Origin: Halostagnicola kamekurae
GTDB lineage: Archaea; Halobacteriota; Halobacteria; Halobacteriales; Natrialbaceae
NCBI RefSeq assembly: GCF_900116205.1
Contig: NZ_FOZS01000002.1
Span: 558,001 to 622,000, forward strand
DNA: 64,000 nt
Direction: 5' to 3'
Both the position numbers and the translations under genes were made by a program. Below the pieces are notes generated by a model. The model was not told the origin of the DNA. It made no database searches and worked only from the letters and a program-made list of their open reading frames with translations. Numbering within the stretch: position 1 is the first letter of the stretch; each line of letters opens with the position of its first letter. Positions 62,840-64,000 of the stretch are shown in pieces.

Positions 62840-62988
62840 TCGCCAGTACCACCGTGACCCTCAGTCCCGGCGCGACCGCCACCACACAGCGGGCGGGAAC
62901 CCTCGAACGCCACCTCGGACGGGGCCTCGAGACATCCCGTCGCACCGTCGAACGAACCGTCTCTGGGGGTGCTCGAGACGGATGCTGA
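62836..62988 (+). CDS. Tiny ORF linking bioM and bioN
   Basis: 50 aa, MIASTTVTLSPGATATTQRA then a basic, amphipathic rest (GLETSRRTVERTVSGGAR) ending CGC-like DGC. It starts within the bioM stop (ATGA) and ends 7 bases inside the ATG of bioN, so it could couple their translation. The composition is not clearly protein-like, so this may be only spacer. Confidence 0.4.
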   Translation: MIASTTVTLSPGATATTQRAGTLERHLGRGLETSRRTVERTVSGGARDGC

Positions 62989-63686
62989 CCTACGAACCCG
63001 ACGATACCCTCGCACATCGTCTCGATCCGCGCTCGAAGCTGGCGGTAACGGTCGGATTCGCCGCGACGGCGCTCGCACACACCGACGTCGTCCCGCTGAT
63101 CGCGTTTACCGGCTTCGTGCTGGTCGGGCTCGCCGTCGCGGGTGTGGGGCTCTGGCAAGCCCTGTACGGGTATCGCTTCGCGCTCGTGATCCTGGCGGCC
63201 GCGCCGGCCGTTTCGATGCTCACGCTCGGCGCTCCCTGGATCGTCGTTTCGGACGCAGTCTCACCCGCACTGGCCAGTTACCGCGTCCTCTTGCTCCTCC
63301 TGTTCAGTGCCGCCTACGTGAGATCCACCCCCGCGCGCGACTCTCGAGCGGCGGTGCAACGAACGGTTCCCGGTAAACTCGGCCAACTGCTCGGCATGGG
63401 GGTCGGGCTGGTCTTTCGGTTCGTTCCGGTGGTTCTGGCCGATCTGCGACAGATTCGTCGCGCGATGGCCGTCCGACTCGGAACCGAACGCGGCGTCGTC
63501 GACCGCGTCCGGAGAATCGGCGTCCTCGGCCTCTCGCGAGCGTTCGCTCGAGCCGATCGGTTGTCGCTCGCGATGCAGGCGCGGTGTTTCTCGTGGAATC
63601 CGACGCTCCCCGCCCTTTCGTTCTCGCGGACCGACTGGGCCGCGTGCGCGCTCGGGGCCGCGCTCGCGCTCTCGGCGCTGCTGTAG
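62982..63686 (+). CDS. bioN: Energy-coupling factor transmembrane subunit EcfT (BioN-like)
   Basis: 234 aa, about five membrane segments. AHRLDPRSKL is the N-terminal EcfT signature, LGMGVGLVFRFVPVVLADL and the two coupling-helix Arg motifs AMAVRLG and AMQARCF (A-R-G-type) contact the ATPase. ATG 62982. Third component of the biotin uptake operon. Confidence 0.91.
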   Translation: MLTYEPDDTLAHRLDPRSKLAVTVGFAATALAHTDVVPLIAFTGFVLVGLAVAGVGLWQALYGYRFALVILAAAPAVSMLTLGAPWIVVSDAVSPALASYRVLLLLLFSAAYVRSTPARDSRAAVQRTVPGKLGQLLGMGVGLVFRFVPVVLADLRQIRRAMAVRLGTERGVVDRVRRIGVLGLSRAFARADRLSLAMQARCFSWNPTLPALSFSRTDWAACALGAALALSALL

Positions 63687-63721
63687 CCCGTTCTTCCGTT
63701 CGCCCTTTGACTTACAGCCTC

Positions 63722-64000
63722 TCAACCCTCACTGACGGGCGTCGGAACGTCGGACTCGTCGGCGAGCCGTCGCTCGAAAAAGCCCCGATTTCGCCTGATC
63801 CGCGCTTCGTCCCAGGTCCACCACTCGAGCTCGAGCAGTTCCTCTCTTACCGCTTTCGGGAACCGCCACTTGATGTGTTCCGCCGGAACGCCACCGACGA
63901 CCGAGTAAGGTTCGACATCGTCTGTGACGACCGAACCGGCCCCGATGACCGCACCGTCGCCGACGGTAACGCCCGAGAGGATCGTCGCGTCGACGCCGAC
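63722..64000 (-). CDS. Hexapeptide acetyltransferase, CatB/VatD-like (C-terminal part; gene runs past the window)
   Basis: Partial: 92 residues to the stop. Left-handed beta-helix hexads [20 protein letters not shown], the [14 protein letters not shown] turn and a C-terminal helix ending [16 protein letters not shown] are typical of xenobiotic/sugar O-acetyltransferases of the VatD/CatB kind. The N-terminus and any start lie beyond base 64000. Confidence 0.85.
   Translation of the reverse strand, partial: VGVDATILSGVTVGDGAVIGAGSVVTDDVEPYSVVGGVPAEHIKWRFPKAVREELLELEWWTWDEARIRRNRGFFERRLADESDVPTPVSEG

Noticed and set aside
1-64000. CRISPR array, rRNA operon or complete insertion sequence
   Set aside because: No regular spaced repeats, no rRNA sequence and no intact transposase with inverted repeats were found by eye.

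Overview
The window is chromosomal DNA from a haloarchaeon (class Halobacteria, probably Natrialbales such as the Natrinema/Haloterrigena group; the genus is inferred). The evidence is high-GC coding DNA rich in CTCGAG/TCGA, very acidic proteins, Tat lipobox secretion signals, and archaeal or haloarchaeal marker genes: L44e, S27e, aIF2-alpha, Nop10, TrmY, archaeosine TGT, CetZ, RqcH, HalOD1 and HAH_0734. Gene density is normal and many starts overlap the previous stop (ATGA or TGATG).

Layout. 1-8.9 kb: housekeeping genes (methylthioadenosine phosphorylase, a DUF35/thiolase pair, TrkA, an SRPBCC protein, a small FAD protein, a C-terminally anchored SDR, CoaBC, Hpt). 8.97-22.9 kb: two related dipeptide/oligopeptide-type ABC transporter gene sets facing each other. 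The left set (+) is substrate-binding protein plus two permeases with no ATPase. The right set (-) is complete: binding protein, two permeases, two ATPases. Between them lie haloarchaeal hypotheticals and an AT-rich island with a decayed IS1595-type transposase. The left binding protein is a clean circular permutation of the canonical fold carried by the right one. 22.9-24.3 kb: an initiator tRNA-Met gene preceded by two stray copies of its 3' end, which look like integration scars. 25-27.3 kb: conserved archaeal translation cluster rpl44e-rps27e-eif2a-nop10-PAC2.

27.4-50 kb: mixed core genes (LysE-type exporter, TrmY, tRNA-Pro(CGG), DUF4397 secreted protein, PadR, NUDIX, TgtA, TRAM protein, coiled-coil protein, CetZ, nucleoside hydrolase, enolase-superfamily enzyme, phosphoribosyltransferase, COG0523 GTPase, HalOD1 protein, Lrp/AsnC regulator, RqcH). 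50.8-50.94 kb: an unannotated run of four hairpins behind a TATA box, a good candidate structured RNA, next to elp3. 52.9-57 kb: Rieske protein, regulators, sugar nucleotidyltransferase and small conserved haloarchaeal proteins.

57.1-61.1 kb: a 1331-residue exported protein with about 14 copies of a Gln-rich, GxxxG-containing 23-residue repeat followed by beta-type domains. 61.5-63.7 kb: a biotin ECF transporter operon (bioY, ATPase, tiny coupled ORF, EcfT) directly behind a perfect BirA-type operator. The window ends inside a hexapeptide acetyltransferase gene on the minus strand.

No CRISPR array, complete IS element, integrase or rRNA was seen. Functions are assigned from protein motifs by eye; no database search was run.
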